Shown piece by piece: positions 34,557 through 43,419 of a stretch of 64,000 nt of DNA (its first letter is position 1; each line of letters opens with the position of its first letter). The notes under the pieces were generated by a model, which searched no databases, was not told the DNA's origin, and saw nothing but the letters and a program-made list of their open reading frames with translations. The stretch covers positions 124,001 through 188,000 of the forward strand of contig CAVPNW010000020.1 in NCBI GenBank assembly GCA_963706875.1, read 5' to 3'. Source of the DNA: Prado023 sp963706875 (GTDB lineage: Bacteria; Actinomycetota; Actinomycetes; S36-B12; CAIYMF01). A program made the translations under genes and the position numbers.

Positions 34557-35096
34557 TCAGTCTTCCTTCTCAGTCGTTTCCAGTCCGGCGAGGCCTGCCC
34601 ACCGGGGGTCGATCCGGTCATGCGCGTGCGTGGGGTCCTCGGCCAACCGGGCGCCGCACTCCACGCACAACCCGGGGCAGTCGACCCGACACAGTGGAGC
34701 CAGCGGGAGCGCCAGCACAACGGCATCGCGTACGACCGGGTCGAGGTCGAGGAAGTCCCCGTCGATGACGGGCAGCTCCTCCTCCTCTTCTGGCCCCGGC
34801 TCGTGGAGGTACAGCTCAGTCAGCGGCACGGTCAGGTCCCATTCGACTGGGTCCAGGCACCGTGCGCACTCACCGCTCACGGTGACCGACGCGGTCCCCG
34901 AGACCAGCACACCCTCCACCACCGCTTCGAAGCGCAGGACCAGCCCCAGGTCGGAGCCGGGCTGCACCACAGCCACGCCACCACCGAGGTCGGCGGGTGC
35001 GGGGACTGTGCGGTCCACCTCCATCATCGACCCTGCGCGGCGTCCCAGGTCCCGGAGATCGAAGACCAGGGGGTCGCGCGGATCGAGGTTGGACAT
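34557..35096 (-). CDS. YceD family (DUF177) protein
   Basis: DUF177/YceD protein, 179 aa from ATG 35096, with a GGGAAGG site 3 nt upstream. Four-plus Cys in two groups are family-typical: GECARCLDP and CRVDCPGLCVECG. The C-terminus ends DPRWAGLAGL. YceD is nearly always cotranscribed with rpmF and is implicated in large-subunit rRNA processing in plants and bacteria; the exact activity is unknown. Confidence 0.9.
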   Translation of the reverse strand: MSNLDPRDPLVFDLRDLGRRAGSMMEVDRTVPAPADLGGGVAVVQPGSDLGLVLRFEAVVEGVLVSGTASVTVSGECARCLDPVEWDLTVPLTELYLHEPGPEEEEELPVIDGDFLDLDPVVRDAVVLALPLAPLCRVDCPGLCVECGARLAEDPTHAHDRIDPRWAGLAGLETTEKED

Positions 35097-35123
35097 GGAC
35101 CTTCCCGATGGCATCACACGTAT

Positions 35124-35156
35124 GGCCCTCGGCGTGAGGGCCACCGCAGAAGGATA
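35124..35156 (-). promoter_or_regulatory. Candidate -10 and leader hairpin of yceD-rpmF-rnc operon
   Basis: On the minus strand a -10-like TATCCT lies at 35156-35151. Just downstream, GGCCCTC-GGCGT-GAGGGCC (35142-35124) is a perfect 7-bp hairpin that would be at the start of the mRNA, 28 nt before the yceD ATG. No convincing -35 is seen. It may stabilise the message or regulate the ribosomal-protein operon. Confidence 0.4.
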
Positions 35157-35261
35157 CCGCAGGGGCGGTCAGGGGAGGAAATGGAAAGTGCCGACACCAG
35201 TGCCGCGAACCGTGCCCGGCCCCGCCTGGACCGCAGGCCCCACAGGAGCCGCGACCTCGAC

Positions 35262-35846
35262 CTACCGGTCGTACCCGTCGACCGCGCCGGGGTAGGTGTA
35301 GCGCTCGCGGATCCGGTCGCGGCCCTTCTGGACGGCCGCCAGGGTCTTGGACAGGCTGGTCTCGAACGCCGCGAACTTGTCCTCGACGTACTGGTCGACC
35401 TCCTGGCGCATGGCCTCGGCCTCGGCCACGCCCTGGGCCCGGATCGCGTCGGCCTCGGCCAGGGCCACCTGCGTCACCTCGTGGGTGCTGACCATGTGGG
35501 CCTGCTGGGCGCTTGCCTGGTCGATGATCGCCTGTGCCTGCTGGGTTCCCTCGGCGAGCATCCGCTCCACCTCGCGGTTGGCCTCGGCGACCATCCGCTC
35601 GGCCTCGCGGAAGCCCTCCTCGACCACGCCCACACGGTCGGCGAGGAGCTCCTCTGCCTCCTGCACGGAGGTGGGCAGCATCTGGCGGATCGCGTCGAGC
35701 AGGTCCAGCACCTCGTTGCGGTTCACGACGCACTTGTCGGACATCGGCATCGCCCGTGCGGCCTCGACGATGTCGGACAGCTCGTCGAGAACCGTGTAGA
35801 CGTCGGCCGTGCGGGGGTCCGCGGCAGCGACCGGGTCCTGGGTCAT
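35262..35846 (-). CDS. sepIVA: SepIVA-like DivIVA-domain coiled-coil protein
   Basis: Coiled-coil protein of 194 aa matching the actinobacterial gene found between yceD and coaD, called SepIVA in mycobacteria, a DivIVA-domain protein needed for division. It has an N-terminal segment (VYTVLDELSDIVEAARAMPM, KCVVNRNEVLDLLDAIRQML), a long heptad-rich coil (residues 60-170) and a basic C-terminus. It has no membrane segment. Identity rests on sequence character plus gene order; a generic ATP-synthase-B-like label is an alternative. Confidence 0.8.
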   Translation of the reverse strand: MTQDPVAAADPRTADVYTVLDELSDIVEAARAMPMSDKCVVNRNEVLDLLDAIRQMLPTSVQEAEELLADRVGVVEEGFREAERMVAEANREVERMLAEGTQQAQAIIDQASAQQAHMVSTHEVTQVALAEADAIRAQGVAEAEAMRQEVDQYVEDKFAAFETSLSKTLAAVQKGRDRIRERYTYPGAVDGYDR

Positions 35847-35859
35847 CGCACTCCTCGGA

Positions 35860-36339
35860 TCATTGGTCGGACAGCTTGGCCTGCAGGGCTGCGTGCACCT
35901 TCGCGGGGATCAGCCCGCTGACATCCCCACCATACGTGGCGACCTCCTTGACCAACGAGGAGGACAGGTACGAGTACAGCGGGTTGGTCGAGATGAACAG
36001 GGTCTCGATACCTGCCAGGCCGTGGTTCATCTGGGCCATCTGCAGCTCGTAGTCGAAGTCGGTGATCGCGCGCAGGCCCTTGACGATCGCGATGATCCCG
36101 TTGTCCCGGCAGTAGTCGACGAGCAGCCCGTGGAAGCTGTCGATCCGGATGTTGGGCACATGCGCCAACTCGGCGCCGAGCAGCTCGATGCGCTCCTCGA
36201 CGCTGAACATCGAGGTCTTCTTCTTGTTCACCAGGACGCCGACCGTGATCTCGTCGAAGAGCGCCGACGCGCGCATGAACACATCGATGTGTCCATTGGT
36301 GACCGGATCGAACGATCCCGGGCATACCGCTCTGCGCAT
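35860..36339 (-). CDS. coaD: Phosphopantetheine adenylyltransferase
   Basis: CoaD converts 4'-phosphopantetheine to dephospho-CoA. It has 159 aa from ATG 36339; an ATG one codon earlier (36342) is too close to the AGAGGA site. Family features: MRRAVCPGSFDPVTNGHIDV with the nucleotide-binding TxGH, KGLRAITDFDYELQMAQMN, and PLYSYLSSSLVKEVA. The start sits in the rsmD stop (ATGATG), so translation is coupled. Confidence 0.97.
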   Translation of the reverse strand: MRRAVCPGSFDPVTNGHIDVFMRASALFDEITVGVLVNKKKTSMFSVEERIELLGAELAHVPNIRIDSFHGLLVDYCRDNGIIAIVKGLRAITDFDYELQMAQMNHGLAGIETLFISTNPLYSYLSSSLVKEVATYGGDVSGLIPAKVHAALQAKLSDQ

Positions 36340-36908
36340 CATGGGTCCTCTCCATCGGACGCGCACTGACCGTACCAAAGGGTCGTGGCCCCGTAGGCCC
36401 TCTGGCGCAACGCCACGAGGCCCCGTGGCCAGCTGAACCCACCGCCGCGGGTGGCCCGCTCGACCATCACGACCGCATCGGGGGCCAGCCAGCCGCCGGT
36501 GAGCGAGGCCAGGAACGCCTCCACCTCGGGGGCGGTCATCGCGTACGGCGGGTCGGCCAGCACCACGTCGAACGGCTCGGGCTGACCGGCCAGGTGCGCG
36601 GTCACCGAGGCCGCGACGACGCGGACGCCGGGCATGCCCAGGGTCTCGGCGTTCGTGCGCGCCACGGCGGCGCTGGGCCGGTCGCGCTCCACGAGCACCA
36701 CGACGGCGGCTCCCCTGCTGGCAGCCTCGAGGCCGAGCGCGCCGGATCCGGCGAACAGGTCCAGGACCCGGGCGCCGGCGAAGCCGCCGAGCATGTGGTC
36801 CAACGAGGCGAACATCGACTCACGGACGCGGTCGGTGGTCGGCCGCGCGCCGCCGGAGGGGACGGCGAGCCGCCGACCACGGGCAGTCCCGGCGATGATC
36901 CTGGTCAC
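36339..36908 (-). CDS. rsmD: 16S rRNA (guanine966-N2)-methyltransferase RsmD
   Basis: SAM-dependent methyltransferase RsmD, 189 aa. The start MTRIIAGTARGRRLAVPSG is typical; the SAM motif is VLDLFAGSGALGLEAASRG and the catalytic DPPY is in VVLADPPYAM. Start is GTG 36908. Immediately upstream of coaD, as in most actinobacteria. Confidence 0.95.
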   Translation of the reverse strand: MTRIIAGTARGRRLAVPSGGARPTTDRVRESMFASLDHMLGGFAGARVLDLFAGSGALGLEAASRGAAVVVLVERDRPSAAVARTNAETLGMPGVRVVAASVTAHLAGQPEPFDVVLADPPYAMTAPEVEAFLASLTGGWLAPDAVVMVERATRGGGFSWPRGLVALRQRAYGATTLWYGQCASDGEDP

Positions 36909-37036
36909 GGAGCCTGCCTGCTGGGCTGCGCGACTGCCGGATCACGCCGCGCACCCACCTCGACACGGCTCACGGGACAAGCATGGGGCACTAGCAGCCC
37001 GATCCGTTCAGCGACTCCCCCGCCAGCCCCGGACCA

Positions 37037-37237
37037 TCAGCCCCGCAGGAACAGGGCGACGGCTGCGAGAACCGCGATGACCACCAGGGCGAGCAGCGCC
37101 AGCCAGCCCAGCCCGCCGGCCCGCACGCGCTCCTTCGGCATCGGGACGGAGGCGAGGTGGTCCTGCTCGCTCAACGAGTCCATCTGGATCTTGGCGAGGA
37201 TCTCAGGGTCGATCCTCGGCGATGACAGTTGATGCAT
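37037..37237 (-). CDS. Small single-pass membrane protein, 66 aa
   Basis: 66-aa protein from ATG 37237, which has a GGAGG site 8 nt upstream. The first ~40 residues are soluble (ILAKIQMDSLSEQDHLASVP) and the C-terminus is one membrane helix (GWLALLALVVIAVLAAVALF) ending in a basic LRG. It sits between recG and rsmD on the same strand. I do not recognise the family. Confidence 0.65.
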   Translation of the reverse strand: MHQLSSPRIDPEILAKIQMDSLSEQDHLASVPMPKERVRAGGLGWLALLALVVIAVLAAVALFLRG

Positions 37238-37322
37238 ACGACGCACCTCCTCACCTCTCAGGCTACGCGCGTTGGCGCTGCCCGGCGAGCCGGCCCCGGC
37301 CTGACCCCGGCCGTCCCACCCG

Positions 37323-39533
37323 TCACGTCTTCTCCAGGTACTCCGCGTGCTCGGGGTCGAACTCGCGGGCCAGCGTCCGGGCCAGGATCGGGTGTCCCGA
37401 GAGCTCCGGGTCGGCGTCGACGAGTGCGGTGGCCTCATCGCGGGCGCGGAGGATGACGTCCTCGTGTTCGAGGACGGACAGCAGCCGAAGGGAACGGCGC
37501 AACCCCGACTGCGCGGCGCCGAGCACGTCACCCTCACGGCGGGCGGCGAGGTCATACCGGGAGAGCTCGAACCCGTCGCTGGTGGCTGCCACCGCGGCCA
37601 GCCGCTCCCGGGCGTCGGTCCCCTCAGGGGACTCGGTCACGAGCAGGCAGAGGCCCGCGTGGCTTCCCCGGCCGACACGCCCCCGCAGCTGGTGCAGCTG
37701 CGAGACTCCGAACCGGTCGGCGTCCAGCACGATCATCAGCGTCGCGTTGGGGATGTCGACGCCGACCTCGATGACCGTCGTGGCCACCAGCACGTCGATC
37801 CCATCGGCACGCGAGGGGTCGGCGAACCGGGCCATCACGTCGTCCTTCTCGGCGGAGGTCATCCGACCCGTCAGGGCCGCCAGCCGAAGCCCTGCCAACG
37901 GTCCCGCCTGTAGCTCGGGAAGGACGGAGTCGACGGCAGCACCCGCCCGTGCAGCTCCCCCAGGAGCACCCGCCTCCCCCGCGTCGACCAGCGCGGGCTC
38001 GCCGTCCGACTCGGCGACCCCCACCTCGATCCGCGGGCACACGACGTAGACCTGGCGCCCCGCCGCCACCTCCTCGCGAGCCCGCTGCCAGGCCCGGGCC
38101 AGGTAGTCCGGTCGCTCGAGGGACGGGACCACGTGGGTCACCAGCGGCTTGCGCCCGGCCGGGAGCTCGCGAAGCGTCGAGGTCTCGAGGTCGCCGAACA
38201 CGGTCATCGCCACCGTTCGTGGGATCGGCGTGGCCGTCATCACCAGGGTGTGCGGTCGCGTCGACTGCCCCGTCTTCGCGGCCAGCGCTGCACGCTGCTC
38301 GACGCCGAACCGGTGCTGCTCGTCGACGACCACCAGCCCGAGGTCGGCGAACTGCACCCGCTCCTCGAGCAGGGCATGGGTGCCCACGACGATGCCCGCC
38401 GCGCCGCTCGCCGCGTCCAGCAGGGCAGCCCGTCGGGCCGCCGCGCCCTGCGACCCGGTCATCAGCGCGATGCGTGTGGCGTCGGCGCGCCCACCGAGCA
38501 TCCCGCCCTGCGCCAGGGGTCCGAGGAGTGCCGCGATGCTGCGCGCGTGCTGTGCGGCCAGCACCTCGGTCGGGGCCAGCAGCGCGGCCTGCCCACCGGA
38601 GTCCACGACCCGCAACATCGCCCGCAGCGCCACGACGGTCTTGCCGGAGCCGACCTCCCCCTGCAGGAGGCGGTGCATGGGATGGCTCCCGGCGATCTCC
38701 TGGTCGATGACCGCCGCGACCTCGAGCTGCCCGTCGGTCAGCGTGAACGGCAACCCCGCGTCGAACTCGTCACGCAGGCCTCCGTTGCGACCCGGCCTGG
38801 GGATCGCTGGAGCGGCGGTGATCGCGGCCCTGCGCTGGGCCAGCACCACCTGGACCCCGAAGGCCTCGTCCCATCGCAGCCGCTCGATCGCGCGGCGCGC
38901 CTGGGCCCGGTCGATCGGCCGATGGACCCACTGGAGGGCCGTGGGCAGGTCGAGCACCCCCACCCGCGCACGCAGGTCCTCGTCCAGGGGGTCCGGCCAC
39001 GTGGCTGCCTCCGGCAGCGCCAGGCGCACGTTGCGCGCGATCGTCCAGCTGTTGACCTTCTCCGTCGCCGGGTACACCGCGATGAGCCGGCCGGCGTAGT
39101 CCGCGGCTGCCTCGTCGGCGGCCTCCTCGTCGACGAACTCATGCTCGGGATGCAGCAGCTGGCGGCGGCCGTTGAACACACCGACCGTCCCGGCGAACAG
39201 CCCGAGGCGCCCGGGGCGGAACTTCCTGGCGATCCAGTCCTGGTTGAAGAAGGTCAGCGTGAGCTCGCCCGTGCCGTCGGTGACCACTGCCTCGGTGATG
39301 CTGCGACGCCGTTTCTCCCCCGGCTTGGACTTGAGCGGGCGCGACGCAGCCGAGGCAACCCGGGCAAGGACAGTGACCTGCTCGCCGACCTGCAGCGAGG
39401 CCAGGTCCGTGAGCTCACCCCGCTCGGCGTAGCGGCGCGGGTAGTGCGCCAGGAGGTCCTCGAGGGTCGTGATGCCCAGAGTCCCGAGCGCCTTGGCCGC
39501 CTTGCCGCCGACGACCCCGACAAGATCCGCCAC
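37323..39533 (-). CDS. recG: ATP-dependent DNA helicase RecG
   Basis: RecG remodels stalled forks. It has 736 aa: an N-terminal wedge/OB domain (about 1-160, QVTVLARVASAASRP), helicase domain 1 with Walker A LLQGEVGSGKTVVALRA near residue 300 and DEQH box (VVVDEQHRFGVEQR), helicase domain 2 with ALTGRMTSAEKDDVMARF, TTVIEVGVDIPNATLM and QLRGRVGRG, and the C-terminal hook. An Ala/Gly-rich insertion (VDAGEAGAPGGAARAGAAVD) lies between the helicase domains. Start is GTG 39533, 3 nt after the stop of the upstream fatty-acid-kinase-like gene. Confidence 0.96.
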   Translation of the reverse strand: MADLVGVVGGKAAKALGTLGITTLEDLLAHYPRRYAERGELTDLASLQVGEQVTVLARVASAASRPLKSKPGEKRRRSITEAVVTDGTGELTLTFFNQDWIARKFRPGRLGLFAGTVGVFNGRRQLLHPEHEFVDEEAADEAAADYAGRLIAVYPATEKVNSWTIARNVRLALPEAATWPDPLDEDLRARVGVLDLPTALQWVHRPIDRAQARRAIERLRWDEAFGVQVVLAQRRAAITAAPAIPRPGRNGGLRDEFDAGLPFTLTDGQLEVAAVIDQEIAGSHPMHRLLQGEVGSGKTVVALRAMLRVVDSGGQAALLAPTEVLAAQHARSIAALLGPLAQGGMLGGRADATRIALMTGSQGAAARRAALLDAASGAAGIVVGTHALLEERVQFADLGLVVVDEQHRFGVEQRAALAAKTGQSTRPHTLVMTATPIPRTVAMTVFGDLETSTLRELPAGRKPLVTHVVPSLERPDYLARAWQRAREEVAAGRQVYVVCPRIEVGVAESDGEPALVDAGEAGAPGGAARAGAAVDSVLPELQAGPLAGLRLAALTGRMTSAEKDDVMARFADPSRADGIDVLVATTVIEVGVDIPNATLMIVLDADRFGVSQLHQLRGRVGRGSHAGLCLLVTESPEGTDARERLAAVAATSDGFELSRYDLAARREGDVLGAAQSGLRRSLRLLSVLEHEDVILRARDEATALVDADPELSGHPILARTLAREFDPEHAEYLEKT

Positions 39534-39536
39534 CGG

Positions 39537-41159
39537 CTACTCCACGCCGATGATCGCGTGCCAGCGGGGCTGTCCGCCCTCATAGCCGACGACCTCGACC
39601 TCCGGGTGGTGGCGCTCCACCCAGCGCTCGATGCCGTCGAGCAGGTCCGGCGGGGCATCCGCGCCGAGCACGATGGTGACCAGCTCGGAACCTCCGCGGG
39701 CAAGCATCCGGGCCAGCACCGCACGGGCCACCTGCTGGACGTCGGAGCCGATCTCGAGGATGTCCCCGGCGATGAGGCCGAGCTCGTCGCCGACCTTGCA
39801 TGCCCCTGCCGTGGTGATCGCGGCCTTGCTCGCTGTGGTCAACCCGGCGTACTGCGTGGCCGAGGAGGCACGGCTCATGCTCACGACATCGTCGTCGAAG
39901 TCCTCCGTGGGGTCATGGACCGCGACCGCGGCCAGTGACTGGACGATCGACCTTGTCGGGATCACTGCGACCCGATGCCCACTGTCGCGGGCGGCCAGGC
40001 CAGCAGCTTCGGCGACGGGTCGCGAGTCCTTGTCGCCGGGCAGGAGCACGACCTCGTGCGCCCCGGTGGCCTCGATCCCGGCGAGCATCTCGGCCGTCGA
40101 GGGCCTGCCGAGCTCCGGGGCCCGCACGACGGTCACGCCGCTGGCCTCCAGCAGGTCGGCGACCCCGGCACCATGGGCCACCACCACCAGGGCCCGACCC
40201 GTGGGCTGGGCGCCCGCGTCGACAACCTCCGCGAGGTAGGTGATCCGGATCCGGTGCGGCACCCCGATGGCCAGAGCTGCCTCGACCGCGGCACCCGCGT
40301 CGTCCACGTGGACGTGGATGTTCCACAGCGTGTCCCCACCGACGACCACCAGCGAGTCCCCCAGCCCGGCAAGGCGGGCCTTGAACCCGGGGATGGCCTC
40401 GTCCGGGGCGTCGAGCAGGTACATGACCTCGTACGCCGGCCCGCCGTAGCCGTGGAGCATGTGCTCGGGGTCCGCCAGGGAGTCCGGCTCCGGGGCGAGG
40501 CGGGCGAACTCCGGAAGCTCGCTGTGGACCCCGGTGACGACCTCGAGGAGGGCGTCGGTGAGCACCACGTACCCGCGCCCGCCAGCATCGACCACGCCCG
40601 CGCGGCGGAGGGCCTCGAGCTGTGCGGTGGTCCCCGCCAGCGCCGTCCGCGCAGCTTCCGCCGCCGCCTTCGTCACGGCCTGCAGGTCTCCGTCGGTCTC
40701 CGCGGCGATCTCCGTGGCCGCCGCCGCCGCCGCCCGGGCGACGGTCAGGACAGTGCCCTCCTTGGGGTCGGACACCGCGCTGAACGCCGCCGCGGACGCC
40801 CGGGTCAGCGCGTCGGCCAGCCACGATCCGTCCATGGGCCGGGTCAGGTCGGCGGCCCGGGTCGCGGCGATCCCACGCAGGAGCTCGGACATGATCACCC
40901 CGGAGTTGCCCCGCGCACCGAGGAGCATGCCCCTGGCCAGTGCCGCCAGGCGGGCGTTCCCGGGCTCGGGGATGTCGCCCTCGATGGCCATCATGGCCGC
41001 GACACCGGCCTCGAGGGTCAGGTACATGTTGGTCCCGGTGTCGCCATCGGGCACCGGGAACACGTTGAGGGCGTCGATGGCGCGGCGGTGGGTCTTCATC
41101 CCGTCGAGGGCCAGCGCTGCCCAGCCCGTCAGCGCCTCGGCGTCAAGAATCGTGCGCAT
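39537..41159 (-). CDS. DAK2-domain (FakA/YloV-like) fatty acid kinase subunit
   Basis: Protein of 540 aa with an N-terminal DhaL/DAK2 ATP-binding domain (about 10-205; ALNVFPVPDGDTGTNMYLTL holds the Asp metal ligands, RGNSGVIMSELLRG) and a C-terminal FakA-type region. This matches YloV/FakA, which phosphorylates fatty acids delivered by a DegV-type FakB; no FakB is in this window. Start ATG 41159 with a CAGGAGGG site. The recG-fakA-rpmB-thiL order is conserved in actinobacteria. Confidence 0.87.
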   Translation of the reverse strand: MRTILDAEALTGWAALALDGMKTHRRAIDALNVFPVPDGDTGTNMYLTLEAGVAAMMAIEGDIPEPGNARLAALARGMLLGARGNSGVIMSELLRGIAATRAADLTRPMDGSWLADALTRASAAAFSAVSDPKEGTVLTVARAAAAAATEIAAETDGDLQAVTKAAAEAARTALAGTTAQLEALRRAGVVDAGGRGYVVLTDALLEVVTGVHSELPEFARLAPEPDSLADPEHMLHGYGGPAYEVMYLLDAPDEAIPGFKARLAGLGDSLVVVGGDTLWNIHVHVDDAGAAVEAALAIGVPHRIRITYLAEVVDAGAQPTGRALVVVAHGAGVADLLEASGVTVVRAPELGRPSTAEMLAGIEATGAHEVVLLPGDKDSRPVAEAAGLAARDSGHRVAVIPTRSIVQSLAAVAVHDPTEDFDDDVVSMSRASSATQYAGLTTASKAAITTAGACKVGDELGLIAGDILEIGSDVQQVARAVLARMLARGGSELVTIVLGADAPPDLLDGIERWVERHHPEVEVVGYEGGQPRWHAIIGVE

Positions 41160-41239
41160 GGCCCTCCTGTCGATTCCGCCCAAGGCTAGTGGCCGGACCC
41201 CGCGCGGGGCGCGCAACAAGCACGGTCACGGGTCGCGAT

Positions 41240-41269
41240 TTGGGTGCTGCTCGCCGATTCGGATATCCT
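41240..41269 (+). promoter_or_regulatory. Candidate rpmB promoter
   Basis: -35-like TTGGGT (41240-41245) and -10 TATCCT (41264-41269), 18 nt apart, giving a leader of about 50 nt before the rpmB ATG. Confidence 0.5.
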
Positions 41270-41327
41270 TGTCGCCGTATCACTCGGGCCATTGCTGGCC
41301 TGCCCCCATCTGAACTGGAGTACGACT

Positions 41328-41516
41328 ATGGCTGCCAACTGCGACGTCTGCGGCAAGGGCCCCGGTTTCGGCCACAGCATCTCGCACTCCCACCGGCGGA
41401 CCAAGCGTCGCTGGAACCCGAACATCCAGTCGGTGCGCACCGTTGTGGGCGGCACGCCGAAGCGGGTCAAGGTGTGCGCCTCGTGCCTGAAGGCCGGCAA
41501 GGTCGCGCGCGCCTGA
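41328..41516 (+). CDS. rpmB: 50S ribosomal protein L28
   Basis: Ribosomal protein L28, 62 aa from ATG 41328 with a CTGGAG site 7 nt upstream: MAANCDVCGKGPGFGHSISH, HRRTKRRWNPNIQSV, and a C-terminal CASCLKAGKV. The CDVC and CASC pairs form the zinc-binding (C+) type. A terminator hairpin starts 15 nt after the stop. Confidence 0.97.
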   Translation: MAANCDVCGKGPGFGHSISHSHRRTKRRWNPNIQSVRTVVGGTPKRVKVCASCLKAGKVARA

Positions 41517-41531
41517 GACCTGGCTGCTCCC

Positions 41532-41563
41532 GGGCCCCGGATCCCCCTGTGGGACCGGGGCCC
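41532..41563 (+). terminator. Hairpin terminator after rpmB
   Basis: GGGCCCCGG (41532-41540) pairs with CCGGGGCCC (41555-41563); an inner TCCC/GGGA extends the stem after a bulged A. Placed 15 nt after the rpmB stop; it could also act for the opposite strand. Confidence 0.7.
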
Positions 41564-41725
41564 CGTCATGTCCGGGGTGCCCCAATCGGGGCGGCGGTCG
41601 CCGGTCGTCCACCGACGAGCTCGGCGAACCACTCGGACGAATGATGGGAGACTCGCCTGCTGACACCTCGGATGGGAGGCCCCACCCAATCCTGGTTGGC
41701 CTCACGAACGTCACCCTTGGGCGGT

Positions 41726-41899
41726 CTACATGCCACCCTGATCACGGTAGTCATCCCCGCGGTCCCCGGAGATGCCGCGGTTGCGGGTCTTGCTCGTGTT
41801 GTTGGCCTGATCACCGCCCGAGTTGTACCACCACGCGAACAGGGCCGCGAACACGAGAAGGCCGCCCGCGACCCAACCCCTGACCGACTCCCACTCCAT
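41726..41899 (-). CDS. Small membrane protein, 57 aa
   Basis: 57-aa protein from ATG 41899; a GAGAGG site lies 8 nt upstream, while the GTG at 41908 is too close to it. One membrane helix (VAGGLLVFAALFAWWY, about residues 9-24) is followed by a polar tail rich in Gly, Asp and Arg (RGISGDRGDDYRDQGGM). A -10-like TAGGGT at 41965-41960 would drive it. No family recognised. The flanking spacers (41564-41725 and 41900-42104) show no other gene. Confidence 0.55.
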   Translation of the reverse strand: MEWESVRGWVAGGLLVFAALFAWWYNSGGDQANNTSKTRNRGISGDRGDDYRDQGGM

Positions 41900-42104
41900 C
41901 GCGTTCACCTCTCCTGCTGCGAGCCGGGCACCACATGGGACCGATCTCGTTCCTGACTTACCCTAACCGTCCGACGCCCGACGCAACGGGCGGCAGTGTG
42001 GCCGCCCTACGGCGCAACTGCGCTCACGGATGGGTCGAGCAAACCACTGGGTCCGTTCGGTGGGCCAGGCGCTCTCCCACCACCATCCGAGTGGCTTGCC
42101 GGAC

Positions 42105-43091
42105 TCATCCGCTGAAGTGGTCGTGACCGCCGCTGCCGCGGGGGACGCGCCCACCGACCGTGACCCCGGGGGCCTCGAGCAACTCGACGTCGGCGACGTC
42201 GCTGACCACTCCGATCGTGCTGAACCCCTCCGGGAGCTCCACTCCGGCCGGGAACGTGGCGACAACCGCGTGGTCCTCGCCGCCAGTGAGGACCCACACG
42301 AGCGGGTCGGCGTTGAAGGCCGCCGCCGCCGACGCGACCGGTTCGGCGACCTCGAGGCGCGTCGGGTCGATCTCGATGGCCACCTGGGAGGCCCGGGCGA
42401 TGTGGCCGAGGTCGGCCACGAGTCCGTCGCTGACGTCGATCATCGACGTGGCGCCACCGGCTGCGGCCGCCGCGGCCTCGGCGTACGGGGGCTCCGGTCG
42501 GCGCTGGGCGTCCACCAGCGCCCGCGGGGTGCGGAACCCGCGCGAGAGGATCGACAGGCCCGCCGCCGCCCATCCCAGACGACCAGCGACCGCCACGACG
42601 TCGCCCGGTTCGGCTCCTGAGCGCAGGACCGGGTCCGCGCCCAGCATCTCCCCGATGGCCGTCACCGAGATGACCACGCGGTCGCTGCGCACGAGGTCCC
42701 CGCCCACGATCGCGGCACCCTGGGCCTCGGCCTCGGCCCGCAGGCCGGTGTAGAAGTCGGTGACCCACTCGACCGGCAGGTCCGCGGGCAGCCCGAGCGC
42801 CACGACCAGCGTGGTGGTGCGCGCGCCCATGACCGCGACATCGATCAGGTTCTGCGCCGCGGCCTTGGCCCCGATGTCGGCGCCGGTCGACCAGTCACGG
42901 CGGAAGTGCCGACCCTCGACGAGCATGTCGGTGGAGACCACGACCCGACCGCCGCGGACCCCAACCACCGCCGCATCGTCGCCGATGCCCACGTGGACCC
43001 CCGTCGCGGAGTGCCCGTCCAGGGCAGCGTCGATCCGTGTGATCAGGCCGAACTCCCCCACATCACTGATCAGTTCGCCGCCACCACTCAT
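42105..43091 (-). CDS. thiL: Thiamine-monophosphate kinase
   Basis: ThiL phosphorylates thiamine monophosphate to the diphosphate cofactor. It has 328 aa: GVHVGIGDDAAVVG (Mg/ATP loop), AQNLIDVAVMGARTTTLVV, IVGGDLVRSDRVVISVTAIG and the C-terminal VLTGGEDHAVVATF. The ATG at 43091 has a GGAGG site 5 nt upstream. It is divergent from the Lrp-like gene. Confidence 0.95.
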   Translation of the reverse strand: MSGGGELISDVGEFGLITRIDAALDGHSATGVHVGIGDDAAVVGVRGGRVVVSTDMLVEGRHFRRDWSTGADIGAKAAAQNLIDVAVMGARTTTLVVALGLPADLPVEWVTDFYTGLRAEAEAQGAAIVGGDLVRSDRVVISVTAIGEMLGADPVLRSGAEPGDVVAVAGRLGWAAAGLSILSRGFRTPRALVDAQRRPEPPYAEAAAAAAGGATSMIDVSDGLVADLGHIARASQVAIEIDPTRLEVAEPVASAAAAFNADPLVWVLTGGEDHAVVATFPAGVELPEGFSTIGVVSDVADVELLEAPGVTVGGRVPRGSGGHDHFSG

Positions 43092-43106
43092 CGGTCCTCC
43101 ACTCTC

Positions 43107-43135
43107 GTCACAGCATTGAGTGCGCACGCTAGTCT
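43107..43135 (+). promoter_or_regulatory. Candidate promoter of the Lrp-like gene
   Basis: GTCACA (43107-43112), 17-nt spacer, TAGTCT (43130-43135). Transcription would start near 43142, leaving a ~44-nt leader that includes the GGAAGG site. Confidence 0.55.
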
Positions 43136-43185
43136 GAATGCAGCGCCGCCCGGCACCCGGGTGGCCCCGACGGAAGGCCAGCAAC

Positions 43186-43419
43186 GTGGTGCACGCCTAC
43201 ATCCTGATCCAGACCGAGGTGGGCAAGGCCCCGTCGGTGGTTGCGGAGATCGGCGCCATCGATGGCGTCACCGTGGCCCACGACGTGACCGGCCCCTACG
43301 ACGTCATCGTCCAGGCCCAGGCCGGCTCGATCGACGACCTCGGGCGCCTGGTCGTGGCCAGCATCCAGAAGGTCCCGGGGATCACCCGCACCCTGACGTG
43401 CCCCGTGGTCAACCTCTGA
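43186..43419 (+). CDS. Stand-alone Lrp/AsnC ligand-binding domain protein
   Basis: 77-aa protein with only the RAM (Lrp/AsnC effector) domain and no helix-turn-helix: MVHAYILIQTEVGKAPSVVA, VAHDVTGPYDVIVQAQAGS and TRTLTCPVV. Such stand-alone domains form multimers that bind amino acids. Start set to GTG 43186, which has GGAAGG 8 nt upstream; an upstream in-frame ATG (43138) would begin right at the -10 box. It lies between thiL and the DUF3515 lipoprotein gene. Confidence 0.85.
   Translation: MVHAYILIQTEVGKAPSVVAEIGAIDGVTVAHDVTGPYDVIVQAQAGSIDDLGRLVVASIQKVPGITRTLTCPVVNL

Noticed and set aside
41641..41883. Possible 80-aa plus-strand protein after rpmB
   Set aside because: Cys/Arg/Pro-rich composition, no ribosome-binding site, and it is opposite the better-supported small membrane protein.
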